Part shown: positions 28,689 through 36,947 of the stretch, one piece after another
How positions within the stretch are numbered: the first letter of the stretch is position 1
Layout: each line of letters opens with the position of its first letter
Assembly: GCF_002287375.1 (NCBI RefSeq)
Contig: NZ_NPOA01000004.1
Coordinates: 62,001-126,000, forward strand
Length of the DNA stretch: 64,000 nt
Direction of reading: 5' to 3'
Source of the DNA: Virgibacillus profundi
Lineage (GTDB): Bacteria; Bacillota; Bacilli; Bacillales; Amphibacillaceae
The notes under the pieces: generated by a model
Told to the model about the DNA's origin: nothing
What the model saw: the letters and a program-made list of their open reading frames with translations, nothing else
Databases searched by the model: none
Program-made: the position numbers and the translations under genes

Positions 28689-29126
28689 TTACTCTGTCTC
28701 AGTCTCTGCCTCTTTTTTCTTAGCGTCTTTCTCATCGCTCAAAGCACTATACAGATACTCAAATGCATAACTTTCTCGACCATTCCATTCAACCTCTGAC
28801 TCTTCTAATGATTGTTTAATTGACTTCAAAATCACTTGAGAATCTCCACTATCAATAACAATTTTTTCTTTTGTAAATTCTCCCATTGTCTTAAGATATT
28901 CTTCTTTATCCTTACATTTTTTATCTTCTATAATGGGGTTGCCATCCTCATCTAGTTCATAATATTCTTTTTGAATCTCTTTTTGCTCTTCAACTATGCG
29001 AGTTAACTTCTCACTCAATTCTTTAGCTAATCGTGTACGATGAATAGATTTCAAACCCTTTAAAGATAATTTATCTAACACATTAATACAATTTGCTACT
29101 TGTACATACTCAATTTTTAATTTCAT
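28689..29126 (-). CDS. DUF1617-like phage protein (145 aa)
   Basis: Pattern MKLKIEYVQVANCINVLDKL ... LKGLKSIHRTRLAKELSEKL matches small helical phage proteins of the DUF1617 type ('I.N....L..L....K....R.L.KL...L'). The role is unknown in the family. Good SD (AGGGAGA). Located just upstream of packaging genes with fibre-like genes above it. Confidence 0.5.
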   Translation of the reverse strand: MKLKIEYVQVANCINVLDKLSLKGLKSIHRTRLAKELSEKLTRIVEEQKEIQKEYYELDEDGNPIIEDKKCKDKEEYLKTMGEFTKEKIVIDSGDSQVILKSIKQSLEESEVEWNGRESYAFEYLYSALSDEKDAKKKEAETETE

Positions 29127-29213
29127 TTATAACATTCTCCCTTTTCTTCTTAGTAACATATATTATTATTTAATTATAAACGTTCCATTCCAATTAAACA
29201 CAAGTTTTATAGA

Positions 29214-29537
29214 TTAAGCTCCACCTGATCCATCTATCAACGCTTTCAACTCATCAATAGCAGCTTGAATATCTGTAGCAGTTAATCCACTAGTTGTATT
29301 ATCGTATGAATTCGTAATAAAACCACTATCATTACTCAAATCATTAGTGCTGCTTGGAATAGTAGGCTTGCTAGTTAAATCTCCATATGCGTGTGTATGG
29401 CTGGTGTCTGCATAGCTGCCCACAGGTTGATATGTGTCATCATGATTATGATCCGCTGAAGCATATTCATTATGACTGTGACTTACATTAGCCTTGCCAT
29501 CTAAATCTGATTGTTTTGCAATTTGTATATCTGCCAA
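29214..29537 (-). CDS. Short His-repeat fibre-like protein
   Basis: 107 residues starting at TTG 29537. Repeated HSHNEY, DHNHDDTY and SHTHAYGDL motifs are the H-x-H metal-binding turns of trimeric tail or head fibres, and the end GLTATDIQAAIDELKALIDG is a typical fibre tail segment. It follows two small beta-rich proteins with overlapping or abutting frames (stop TAA then TTG). Likely a head or accessory fibre, since it lies upstream of terminase rather than with the tail tip. Confidence 0.6.
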   Translation of the reverse strand: MADIQIAKQSDLDGKANVSHSHNEYASADHNHDDTYQPVGSYADTSHTHAYGDLTSKPTIPSSTNDLSNDSGFITNSYDNTTSGLTATDIQAAIDELKALIDGSGGA

Positions 29538-29753
29538 TTAATTCACCGCCTTTACAAAAACATTTCCGCTTGAATCACTGTACATGTAAGCATTCTTATT
29601 TTCTTGGGAATAAAATACATTTCCATTTGCGTCAATATGAATAGGATCAACTGGTGTAAATACAATATTTCCATTGCTATCTATTGCTACATCTTCGTTT
29701 CCACTTGAACCGTCTGAGCTAGCACTACCTAAAAAATATCCTCGACCTAGCAT
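29538..29753 (-). CDS. Small beta-repeat protein (71 aa)
   Basis: MLGRGYFLGSASSDGSSGNE then repeated short phrases DSNGNIVFTP, DANGNVFYSQ, DSSGNVFVKA: three copies of a 'D(S/A)(N/S)GN(I/V)F' repeat, a beta-structure or fibre pattern. I use ATG 29753, whose A is the last base of the upstream TAA (TAATG), with GGTGG upstream. Upstream TTG 29771 is an alternative. Confidence 0.5.
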   Translation of the reverse strand: MLGRGYFLGSASSDGSSGNEDVAIDSNGNIVFTPVDPIHIDANGNVFYSQENKNAYMYSDSSGNVFVKAVN

Positions 29754-30013
29754 TAACTTCCACCAACCCAAAAGTATTCTATTCCATCCTCAAGAAATTT
29801 AAAAGAACTAATCATTGCATCGTTTTGTTCTGTAGAGAATCCCATTCCACCTTTTAAAAAGATGGGGTTGCTTCCATTGATACTTACTGTACAATCTGTT
29901 GAATTGGACACTGAAAATTTGTATATATTGACCTTATTGGGAATTATTTCCTCATTCGCTACACTAGTCTGAATTGAATCAGAACCATGGAACTGTGAGC
30001 CAAATTGTCTCAT
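29753..30013 (-). CDS. Small beta-rich virion-type protein (86 aa)
   Basis: MRQFGSQFHGSDSIQTSVAN onwards; a Ser/Asn-rich beta pattern (YKFSVSNSTDCTVSINGSNP) resembling small structural or fibre-adaptor proteins. Strong AAAGGAGG. First of three coupled fibre-like genes. No family assigned. Confidence 0.5.
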   Translation of the reverse strand: MRQFGSQFHGSDSIQTSVANEEIIPNKVNIYKFSVSNSTDCTVSINGSNPIFLKGGMGFSTEQNDAMISSFKFLEDGIEYFWVGGS

Positions 30014-30077
30014 TCTACCTCATCCTCCTTTAGCTATTAAGAGGATGAATATTAGACAATTACATCCTCATGTTTTA

Positions 30078-30674
30078 CTACAAAATCTCGTCCACAATTC
30101 CATATTCTTTTGCTTGTTGAGCCGTCATCCACCACTCACGATCTGACATGGAATCATATTTTTCTTCTGTGATGTTTGTGTTGTCTACAACAAATCGTTT
30201 CACTTGGTCGTCTTTTGCCTCCTGAAATCTAATGGTATCTTTTACTTTATTTGAACTTCCTTGTAAAAATGTAGAACCATCATGCAAGAGTATATTAGAG
30301 TGCTCATATGCAAATGTCTTATGAAATGCAATAGCCAATAGCCCACCCATACTTGCTGACAAACCTAGTAGATATCCGTGTACAGGGATCTTAGATTTCT
30401 GTATAACTTCAGCTAGAACCATACCTCCGTACAAATCTCCGCCCGGGCTATTTAAATAAATATTTATAGGTTGATTCTTTGGAATTTCTGCGTCTTCCTT
30501 ATTCCATTTCAAGATTTGCATGATTGCTCGCTCAACCAGTGAGTCATCTACTTGCTGATTGATAATAATTTCACGATTCTTTAAATGGTCAAAGAATACA
30601 TACTCTTCAAATGAGCCAGTTTCATCTAACATAGCTATATAATCTTTACTGTACATTTCTTTACTCATCAACAT
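30078..30674 (-). CDS. ClpP-like serine protease
   Basis: 198 residues. Clear ClpP fold: INIYLNSPGGDLYGGMVLAE (ClpP '..I.SPGG...AG...'), the nucleophile in LGLSASMGGLLAIA (Ser108), His131 in NILLHDGSTFLQGSS and Asp174 in EKYDSMSDREWWM, with the terminal AKEYGIVDEI. It has no fused capsid or portal domain. It lies upstream of terminase next to fibre-like genes, so it may be a second maturation protease or may act on host proteins. Several starts are possible (GTG 30677, ATG 30674, ATG 30668). Confidence 0.85.
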   Translation of the reverse strand: MLMSKEMYSKDYIAMLDETGSFEEYVFFDHLKNREIIINQQVDDSLVERAIMQILKWNKEDAEIPKNQPINIYLNSPGGDLYGGMVLAEVIQKSKIPVHGYLLGLSASMGGLLAIAFHKTFAYEHSNILLHDGSTFLQGSSNKVKDTIRFQEAKDDQVKRFVVDNTNITEEKYDSMSDREWWMTAQQAKEYGIVDEIL

Positions 30675-30759
30675 CACCGTTCCTTATTATAATATTTAAT
30701 AGAACGGCATCGGACAACAATCAAGTTGTCATACCAGTTTGTTCCAATCAAACCCAACC

Positions 30760-30999
30760 CTAATTCAGAAACTCATCTTCACTAGGAGTCTGAGTTAACA
30801 CCTGTGTCTTAAACTCAATGTCATCTACCAATGCTGCTCTATAACCTTCTTGGTGAGCATCTTCATAAAGTCCTCGTAATATGTGACGCACTTCATCCTT
30901 AGAATCACTCTTTAATGCAATTTCTAGATGACTTTCTATAGTATGGCAAGTTTCACAATCACATTGTTCTTCCTCTTGAAACTTGAAAATATTACTCAT
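30760..30999 (-). CDS. Small Cys-containing acidic protein (79 aa)
   Basis: MSNIFKFQEEEQCDCETCHT then helices (LEIALKSDSKDEVRHILRGL, YEDAHQEGYRAALVDDIEF). The N-terminal C-D-C-x-x-C may bind metal. Strong AAAAGGAG. Unrecognised; lies between the GIY-YIG gene and the ClpP-like gene. Confidence 0.5.
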   Translation of the reverse strand: MSNIFKFQEEEQCDCETCHTIESHLEIALKSDSKDEVRHILRGLYEDAHQEGYRAALVDDIEFKTQVLTQTPSEDEFLN

Positions 31000-31035
31000 T
31001 TGAAAACTCCTTTTGGTTTGGTTGTGTGGTATTGT

Positions 31036-31932
31036 TTAGCTATTATCATTGATATTAAACACATCTTCATTTACTAACTCTTCATAATCCTCTTTATACA
31101 TCCACTTAAATCCTTTATACATTTCCAATATACCAGTACAACACTGTCGAATTAACTGTCTAGTATAACCACTCTCTTGCGCTTGTTTCATAGAACTGTA
31201 TTCAACGATCAACTCCAACTCGCTAGAAAGTTGTACAACTCCTTGAGTTTTTTGATTGTTCTTCGTTCTATCTTTTATTAATTCATTAATGTTAATATCA
31301 GTATCGAACTTGTCTTTGTATAAAAATATACTTCCACCACATGTTCTATATTTACCTTTTAAACATTTCACAATGTTTGTAGCCAGTAAATCGTTCTCTC
31401 TGGCACAATGATTTATATTCTTCCAGTGAATAATAGTTTTATTCTTTATAGCTATTTGGGTAATGGGAATTTCTTGTGATTCATTGTATTCAACTATCAT
31501 ATGATAATTCTTAGGTACTTTGCCCTTTAGAGAGTTACTTATATTCTGTTTATGTGATTCAGGAAGCTTCCTCCCTAATTGTATTGCTGAAATCTTCTGT
31601 CTAGACTCTTCGGTATGTTTTAATCCTAAACTCCCGTCCCCACCGAGAGTCATGTTGTAACCAAACTCTTTAATATTTGACTTATATTCATTTATGTAGT
31701 ACATCTCTCGCTCATTTACTATGTCTTCCGAACACTCTTCTAAGATTTCAAATGTAAAGTATTTTTCTCCGTACTTATTCCACGATCTTTGCAAATGTTT
31801 GTTCGGATGATAATCTTTTAGTAATGACGATCGATGCTCGCGTAACCTTTTATTAAGATGTACAGATTTACCGATATAAACTTTTCCGTTAACTGTGTTC
31901 GTTATTTTATATATGCCAGTCTGTTGAGACGT
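31036..31932 (-). CDS. Free-standing GIY-YIG homing endonuclease with NUMOD motifs
   Basis: The frame reads TSQQTGIYKITNTVNGKVYI then GKSVHLNKRLREHR, giving GIY (6-8), YIG (19-21) and Arg29, followed by NEREMYYINEYKS with the catalytic Glu. NUMOD3-type repeats (HTEESRQKISAIQLGRKLPE, SHKQNISNSLKGK) and two NUMOD1-type DNA-binding segments follow. No ATG/GTG/TTG precedes GIY in frame. GGAGGG sits exactly 7 nt before ACG at 31932, so I start there: either a rare ACG start or a mutated ATG. The next usable start (TTG 31794) would delete the catalytic N-terminus. No intron core surrounds it. It may mobilise the introns of this phage. Confidence 0.8.
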   Translation of the reverse strand, partial: TSQQTGIYKITNTVNGKVYIGKSVHLNKRLREHRSSLLKDYHPNKHLQRSWNKYGEKYFTFEILEECSEDIVNEREMYYINEYKSNIKEFGYNMTLGGDGSLGLKHTEESRQKISAIQLGRKLPESHKQNISNSLKGKVPKNYHMIVEYNESQEIPITQIAIKNKTIIHWKNINHCARENDLLATNIVKCLKGKYRTCGGSIFLYKDKFDTDININELIKDRTKNNQKTQGVVQLSSELELIVEYSSMKQAQESGYTRQLIRQCCTGILEMYKGFKWMYKEDYEELVNEDVFNINDNS

Positions 31933-32014
31933 TTGATTTCCCTCCGCTCATATAAATAGAGGGTAGTGGGCACTTAACCCCACAATGCGTCACCCGATAT
32001 TATTATAATATTGT

Positions 32015-33208
32015 TTAGTTCTTAAATTTGATTATGTATTCACATTCCATCCCAATCTCTTTATCAAACACAAAGAACTTTTGAGATGGTCTTCCACCAT
32101 ATCTGCCTTGAGTAGCAAAATCATCATTTCCTATCATGGAAGAGTTGACACATACAGTAGTCACACCATGTTCTCTGGTATAGTTATGATGAATATGTCC
32201 TGAAAAAATGTAAGAAGGAATCACACCGACCAATTGTGGCAACCTAGTAACAGCTCTATCGGCTTGGTCAAAATTGCCATGTGTATAGATTACATCCTGA
32301 TCGAATATTTTGGCTACAATATATCCATCTTTATCGGTAATCATTTCAAGATTATCTAAATGGCTTAATCTAGCTTCTAAGAACCAAGGAACAAGGTACT
32401 CAAAGTTTTCAGTGATGCCGACTTCTGATTTCTTTCCTGCGCGACCATGGTTCCCAATCACATTATAGTAAACAATATTAGGAAACACATTGGCTAATTC
32501 ATTGATTGCTTCTGCTAGTCTTTCAGATACATACTTAATCTGTTCAATTAAATCTTCATTAGCTTGAACACGAGTAGATACATGAATAAAACCTGCAAGT
32601 AAATCTCCGAGTTGAGCAATATGTAGTGTTGAAATTTTATGCTGAATACCATGCTCAATAGTTTTATCAATCAACTCTCTAAGGCGTAGATTGAAGATAT
32701 CCTTATTGTACCTGTTGGTATTGTTATCTATTTCCATTCCAAAATGCCAATCAGACCATAGAGACAATCCATGTTTTTCCTCATCTGAAACCATATGTAT
32801 CGAGTTGTTCTGAGGAAGTGGCTTGACTTTCTCTAACTCGCCTACAGCATAACGTATGTCATCTTGAAGTTTCTCGAACCTAGCAGAGTTGCGAACCATC
32901 TTGCGATATTCACGTTTCTGATCTTGTTGACGAACCTTTTCTTTTTCTTGTTCAAGTCTGGCTTCTTCATATAGTTGTAGGCGTTCATCATCCAAGTTGT
33001 TCTGAAGTATGTAATCCCGCCATTTTTTGTATAGTGCATAATCCTTACGCCATTTACTCTCATCATAGCTCTTTCCAGAAGCCTCATTAAGTAAATTAGC
33101 TATAGTATATTTGTCAATGTCGTAGTCATCTTGATTCTCAAAAAGACGAATGTGATAGCTATCAACACTTTCATCTTCACGTCTTTGCAAGTGCTCAGGT
33201 GTAATCAT
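32015..33208 (-). CDS. Metallophosphoesterase (YonJ-like)
   Basis: 397 residues. The N-terminal ~150 residues are helical and charged. Calcineurin-like metal motifs follow: SLWSDWHFGM (DxH), AQLGDLLAGF (GD), NVIGNHGR (GNH), DVIYTHGNFDQ and FSGHIHHNYT (GHxH). It probably cleaves phosphodiesters or phosphomonoesters; the substrate is unknown. The SPbeta counterpart yonJ lies at the same place relative to the polymerase and terminase genes. Start ATG overlaps the upstream stop (TAATG). Confidence 0.85.
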   Translation of the reverse strand: MITPEHLQRREDESVDSYHIRLFENQDDYDIDKYTIANLLNEASGKSYDESKWRKDYALYKKWRDYILQNNLDDERLQLYEEARLEQEKEKVRQQDQKREYRKMVRNSARFEKLQDDIRYAVGELEKVKPLPQNNSIHMVSDEEKHGLSLWSDWHFGMEIDNNTNRYNKDIFNLRLRELIDKTIEHGIQHKISTLHIAQLGDLLAGFIHVSTRVQANEDLIEQIKYVSERLAEAINELANVFPNIVYYNVIGNHGRAGKKSEVGITENFEYLVPWFLEARLSHLDNLEMITDKDGYIVAKIFDQDVIYTHGNFDQADRAVTRLPQLVGVIPSYIFSGHIHHNYTREHGVTTVCVNSSMIGNDDFATQGRYGGRPSQKFFVFDKEIGMECEYIIKFKN

Positions 33209-33417
33209 TATTCCACGTTTCCTTCGAGCACAACATCTTCCTTGATAGAGATATTGACTAAGCGACTAAGATCCTCCGTTGCAAACTCCCTTAAATGATC
33301 GGTCAATGAGAATGTTTCAGTTCCATCCTTTGTAACTTCATGAACTAAAATTTCTCCGTTTTCTTGAAATTCAATCGCTGCTTTTTGGAATGTAATATTG
33401 TTATTTAATTTCGCCAT
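33208..33417 (-). CDS. YonK-like small protein (69 aa)
   Basis: MAKLNNNITFQKAAIEFQEN then GEILVHEVTKDGTETFSLTD, ending NISIKEDVVLEGNVE. The pattern of a beta hairpin, 'L..EF' and 'VSI.VKE...L.G..E' resembles SPbeta YonK, from memory. Translationally coupled to the phosphatase gene. Role unknown. Confidence 0.5.
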   Translation of the reverse strand: MAKLNNNITFQKAAIEFQENGEILVHEVTKDGTETFSLTDHLREFATEDLSRLVNISIKEDVVLEGNVE

Positions 33418-33679
33418 ATATAATCATTCTCCCTTGTTATTCTAAGTTTATTTGACTTCATGTTTTTGTTATGTTATTATTTACTTTATAGTTCGCGTTT
33501 AATGGTAGCGAAACACCAGTTTGAATCATCTGTTTTAATGGATGACAGAAAACCGCTTTGCAAGGTGTCTACTAAGGCAAGACCTCTCCACCTTATATAA
33601 AATAAGGTAGTTAGAAAAACAATCTAACTACAACCACAAAATCGATATAAAGTCGAAAGTGGTGTAATACTATTTAGCT
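33418..33679 (-). other. Non-coding region with operator-like boxes and hairpins
   Basis: No gene seen. On the minus strand it holds the box CTAAATAGTATTAC just after the PhoH stop, a hairpin around AGTTAGATTGTTTTTCTAACT (a likely stop signal for the PhoH transcript, stem AGTTAG/CTAACT), the conserved hairpin TGGTGTTTCGCTACCA (33503-33518), and a second box GTAAATAATAACATA near 33474. Confidence 0.5.
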
Positions 33680-34330
33680 TTAAATCAATTCATCGGCATC
33701 GTTAGCCAAACGCCCTCTAAAATTCCAACTTAATTCACAAGTATGTGCATAATCTTTATTCTTAAAATGCTCTATGTAAGGTAAAAATCCACTATCTTGT
33801 ATTCTTTCTAGGTCGATTTGCCCCGTATGTCCGATCATAATTACAGTACAATCGTCATGTATCCTAGTTAACAATTTACGTAACTCTGATTTGGTAAAGT
33901 TTTGAACTTCGTCCAAAATAACTGTTTTATTTTTAATATTTGTACCTCTGGCGAATACATGCGACTTCGCTTCAACCCATGTGTTACCATTTTTAACGTT
34001 TTCAACATTTTCTTCCGTTGCAATAACCTTGTCTGGATGCTCGTTTATTTCAATCAACGCATCCTTGAGTGGTTGAATATATTTCATTTCTTTTTCTTCC
34101 ACAGACCCCGGTGTAAATCCAAGCGAATTTTCTTCCACTGGACTAAAAACATAAAGCAAATCTTTTCCGATAATCTTTGCACAAGCCACGGCTAATGTCG
34201 TTTTACCCGTTCCACTACGAGCGTTAACAATAGTCAGTTGATTATCTATAATTGAATCGACATACTCTTTTTGCTCATTTGTTAATTTATTTGCGTATCC
34301 GAATAGTAAATTATCCTTTGGTAGTGGCAT
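33680..34330 (-). CDS. PhoH-like ATPase
   Basis: 216 residues. Walker A NARSGTGKT (37-44), Walker B VILDEVQNF (140-144 DEVQN), and EENSLGFTPGSVEEKEMKYI, the 'LGF.PG...EK...Y..P' signature of PhoH family ATPases/helicases. PhoH-like proteins are frequent in phages, with roles suggested in RNA processing or host stress; none is proven here. Good start AGGAGAC. Confidence 0.85.
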   Translation of the reverse strand: MPLPKDNLLFGYANKLTNEQKEYVDSIIDNQLTIVNARSGTGKTTLAVACAKIIGKDLLYVFSPVEENSLGFTPGSVEEKEMKYIQPLKDALIEINEHPDKVIATEENVENVKNGNTWVEAKSHVFARGTNIKNKTVILDEVQNFTKSELRKLLTRIHDDCTVIMIGHTGQIDLERIQDSGFLPYIEHFKNKDYAHTCELSWNFRGRLANDADELI

Positions 34331-34469
34331 ATAGTTGTCTCCTAAGTTTATTTAGGTATCAGTGAGTGGAAGGGGATTGTTTTTACCCCTTGCTTCCACT
34401 GTTAGACACTCTAGTTTGTATTGTATATTATCATATATTATTGTTTATCTATGGATTATATTTTATGTA

Positions 34470-34754
34470 TTATTTAACTAGTTCCTTCAAATGTTCTGAA
34501 GCCTTAAATTTTGGAGCCGTCTTAGCCTCAATTTGAATCTCAGATCCATCTTGTGGGTTCCTGCCTTTACGAGCAGCCTTCTCAACTGTGCCCAATTTAC
34601 CTAGTCCACCCAACGGAACTTTTTTACCTTCCACAAGTGCATCTTCCACAGTCTCAAATACTCCAGCAATAACTTTCTCTGCCTCTACCTGTTTAATATT
34701 CAACTTTTCTGCTACTGCTTTCTTAAACTCATCTTTTTTCATGTTTACTGACAT
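34470..34754 (-). CDS. HU-family DNA-binding protein (YonN-like)
   Basis: 94 residues from ATG 34754 (AGGGAGAAG upstream; the frame is open further to 34817 without a ribosome site). MSVNMKKDEFKKAVAEKLNI, VPLGGLGKLGTVEKAARKGR and NPQDGSEIQIEAKTAPKFKA carry the HU beta-arm signature GRNPQDG (64-70) and the end PKFKASEHLKELVK. Binds and bends DNA as a dimer. SPbeta encodes an HU homologue (YonN) beside its polymerase gene. The stop codon is inside an operator-like box (TTAAATAATAC). Confidence 0.93.
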   Translation of the reverse strand: MSVNMKKDEFKKAVAEKLNIKQVEAEKVIAGVFETVEDALVEGKKVPLGGLGKLGTVEKAARKGRNPQDGSEIQIEAKTAPKFKASEHLKELVK

Positions 34755-35268
34755 AATTGATCTTCTCCCTTTTTCTTCTAATATAATAGTATGTAACTCA
34801 CGTTTATAGACACCCACACCCGAGGGAAGTCATTCTGTCATGTCATGGAATCGAACCATGATACACCCTTCATAACATAATATAAACTTTCCAGCTAATC
34901 TGCCAAGCAGTACTCTCTGAGTCAACAAACAACCACTCATAGACTGTTAATCTTGGATTTTATCGAACTTATCAAATTTGATTCCTAAACTTTACATCAA
35001 AAGAGCTTTAATACTTAAACTTTAAGAAATGAGCTTGTAAACTTTGAGCTTTTATGCTCTTGGGTTTTTATTTGCCTTTATATCTCTGTTATCACACAGG
35101 AGTATAAAGCAAATACTATTTTAATAGACACTCTTCTCTAAAGTATGTAAGTTTTAGGACGTTGCCCACGCCCAAAGGGTGTTTTGATTTAGAAAGTTTC
35201 GATTAACTGGAAGTTATATTAAGTTAAATTTATATGTGTATAACCTATTATATGTTATTATTTATCTA
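34755..35268 (-). other. 514-nt non-coding region upstream of HU
   Basis: No convincing gene. Minus-strand features: a 5-bp stem with loop TTCGATT (34844-34860) that looks like a tRNA T-arm but without a matching acceptor or anticodon arm; repeats of AAGCTC/GAGCTT between 35000 and 35080; a hairpin CACCCTTTGGGCGTG near 35175; and an operator-like box TAGATAAATAATAACATA at 35251-35268. It could hold a small RNA. Confidence 0.4.
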
Positions 35269-35892
35269 TTATTCACTAACATTAATTGTAGTAATTGCGT
35301 TGCTCGTCGAGAGCACATGATCCACTTCCGTCAGAAAGTCTTCAATCTTCTGTTCCAACTTTTCAATCTGTGTCTTCAATCCAATAGGATCAATCAACTT
35401 AGCTTCATTTTGCTCCTTAAATGATTTCACTACTGAATCGGTTTGCTGCACATCAGTTTTAGCTTCTTTGCTAAACAAAGTTTCTAGATGCTTATCTAAT
35501 CTACGATTCATGTCGTCATTAACATCATCTACACGACTAACAATTTGAGTGTAAGTATTTTTCAACCTATTTAACAAGTGTTCTTCATACTCAATAGAAG
35601 ATTTACGCTCAATTGCTTCTGCAACTGTGTATTTGACTCCTGCAATTTCAACCTTAGTAGTAGCGTTTGACATTACAATAGCTGATTTAACCTCATTTCT
35701 ACGTGCGATTAAATCATTGACTGAATCAAAGTCAGATTTAACCGTTTGTTCTAAATCCTCTTTTGTATCATATCCAGTCATTACCTTTTTACCAACTGAA
35801 TATCCACCGAATATAGAATCACTGATTTTGCGTGAGATCCTTTTGTTGAGCATTTTGATTTCTGATAAGCTGCGTGTTATTGATATTTCCAT
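35269..35892 (-). CDS. Conserved phage coiled-coil protein (207 aa)
   Basis: MEISITRSLSEIKMLNKRIS ... LEQTVKSDFDSVNDLIARRN EVKSAIVMSNATTKVEIAGV. The last part, with '..A..KSAIV.SNA.T.V.IAG...TVAEAIERK.SIEYE..LL..L', is common in uncharacterised Firmicutes phage proteins. I use ATG 35892, which is 9 nt from GGAG; ATG 35901 abuts it. Preceded by a strong sigma-A promoter (35959-35987). No function known. Confidence 0.65.
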   Translation of the reverse strand: MEISITRSLSEIKMLNKRISRKISDSIFGGYSVGKKVMTGYDTKEDLEQTVKSDFDSVNDLIARRNEVKSAIVMSNATTKVEIAGVKYTVAEAIERKSSIEYEEHLLNRLKNTYTQIVSRVDDVNDDMNRRLDKHLETLFSKEAKTDVQQTDSVVKSFKEQNEAKLIDPIGLKTQIEKLEQKIEDFLTEVDHVLSTSNAITTINVSE

Positions 35893-35958
35893 ATAAAACA
35901 TCTCCTTTTTATTCTTTGAATTTTATTTGTTGATAAGCAACTATCTGATTCTATATAC

Positions 35959-35987
35959 ATTATACAATATTATTTACTTATAGTCAA
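35959..35987 (-). promoter_or_regulatory. Sigma-A promoter with operator-like spacer
   Basis: Minus strand: TTGACT, 17-nt spacer containing AAATAATATTG, TATAAT. Nearly identical to promoters at 41941-41969 and 46472-46500. Drives the 207-aa gene. Confidence 0.85.
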
Positions 35988-36130
35988 CTAGATTTGAAAA
36001 TTCTTTTAAAAAAGTTTTGTGAGATGGTTTTGTGAGATAGCCTACTAATAATAGAGTAATCTCCTCTTCATATATAAATAATATATGAGAGTCGTTATTT
36101 CTTAGCAATATCAAGGAATTTAGAGCTTTC

Positions 36131-36946
36131 CTACTCCGTTACATTGCGATAACGACGGACTCTTTTTGCTGTTTTAATTCTTTCAATTTCTTTTTTACAT
36201 TTATCACAATACTTTGTGCTATTAGATTTTACTCTGATGGGTACTTCGCATTCTTCACACTCTTTAACATTCTTCACACCCTTGTGTAAATCATAGTACA
36301 GACCAATATTTTCATAATCTACAATCTTTAAAGATTCATTGCCACTTTCAGAAATCTCATTAATAAACACTAGCTTGATCATTCCTTGGTTTAATACTTC
36401 AACCAAACCTAAACTGCTAAAATATCTAACAACATCATTGATATTACTGTAACCATCTTTCTTCATCATAGTGCTTGTTACTTGAGATGATTTAACCAGC
36501 TCATTGTATTTACGTAATGGATTCCCAAAAATATGTTCACTGTTAGGCTCTTTACCTGTTTTAATGTTATAAGATTCCATACTCAATTTATCCAAAACGA
36601 GTAAAGTAAAAATAATCTTCCTATATTTGTAATCTATTTTCAGTTTATCTATGTAATTCAATTCTTCTTTTGTAACAACTATTTTCTCAATTTCTACTAA
36701 TTTATTCTTCTTATTTGAAGCATGATTTAAAGCGGCGTTGATTGCTTGATAATACTTGACTCTGTTATAACCTTCAATGTTTTTCTCACAGAAATCATAC
36801 AATGCAATCCTACGATCTTTTCTCTCTTTATCCTCTACATCTCTGTAATACTTTGCAAGAACCCTCATTCCTGATTTTAAAAATTTTCCTTGAAATCCTT
36901 CTTTTAATATTCTTTCGGCATGTGTCTTTTGGTTATACTCATACAA
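36131..36946 (-). CDS. Putative DNA-binding protein with C-terminal zinc ribbon
   Basis: 271 residues, TTG start after AAAGGTGG, which itself overlaps the end of the polymerase gene, so the two are coupled. Basic helical N-terminus, a winged-helix-like middle (MKKDGYSNINDVVRYFSSLG, LVEVLNQGMIKLVFI), and a C-terminal ribbon CEECEVPIRV ... YCDKCKK followed by a basic tail RIKTAKRVRRYRNV. Not recognised. Coupling to the RNA polymerase suggests a transcription partner, but this is inference. Confidence 0.6.
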   Translation of the reverse strand: MYEYNQKTHAERILKEGFQGKFLKSGMRVLAKYYRDVEDKERKDRRIALYDFCEKNIEGYNRVKYYQAINAALNHASNKKNKLVEIEKIVVTKEELNYIDKLKIDYKYRKIIFTLLVLDKLSMESYNIKTGKEPNSEHIFGNPLRKYNELVKSSQVTSTMMKKDGYSNINDVVRYFSSLGLVEVLNQGMIKLVFINEISESGNESLKIVDYENIGLYYDLHKGVKNVKECEECEVPIRVKSNSTKYCDKCKKEIERIKTAKRVRRYRNVTE

Positions 36947-36947
36947 T

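Noticed and set aside
30990-32015. GIY-YIG gene lying inside a seventh intron
   Set aside because: No group I core (AACGACTA with ATAGTCT, or GTGCAGAGA) is visible on either side, and the neighbouring genes are complete.
34844-34860. T-arm-like stem with loop TTCGATT, suggesting a tRNA on the minus strand
   Set aside because: No 7-bp acceptor stem, anticodon stem or properly spaced D-arm could be found around it.
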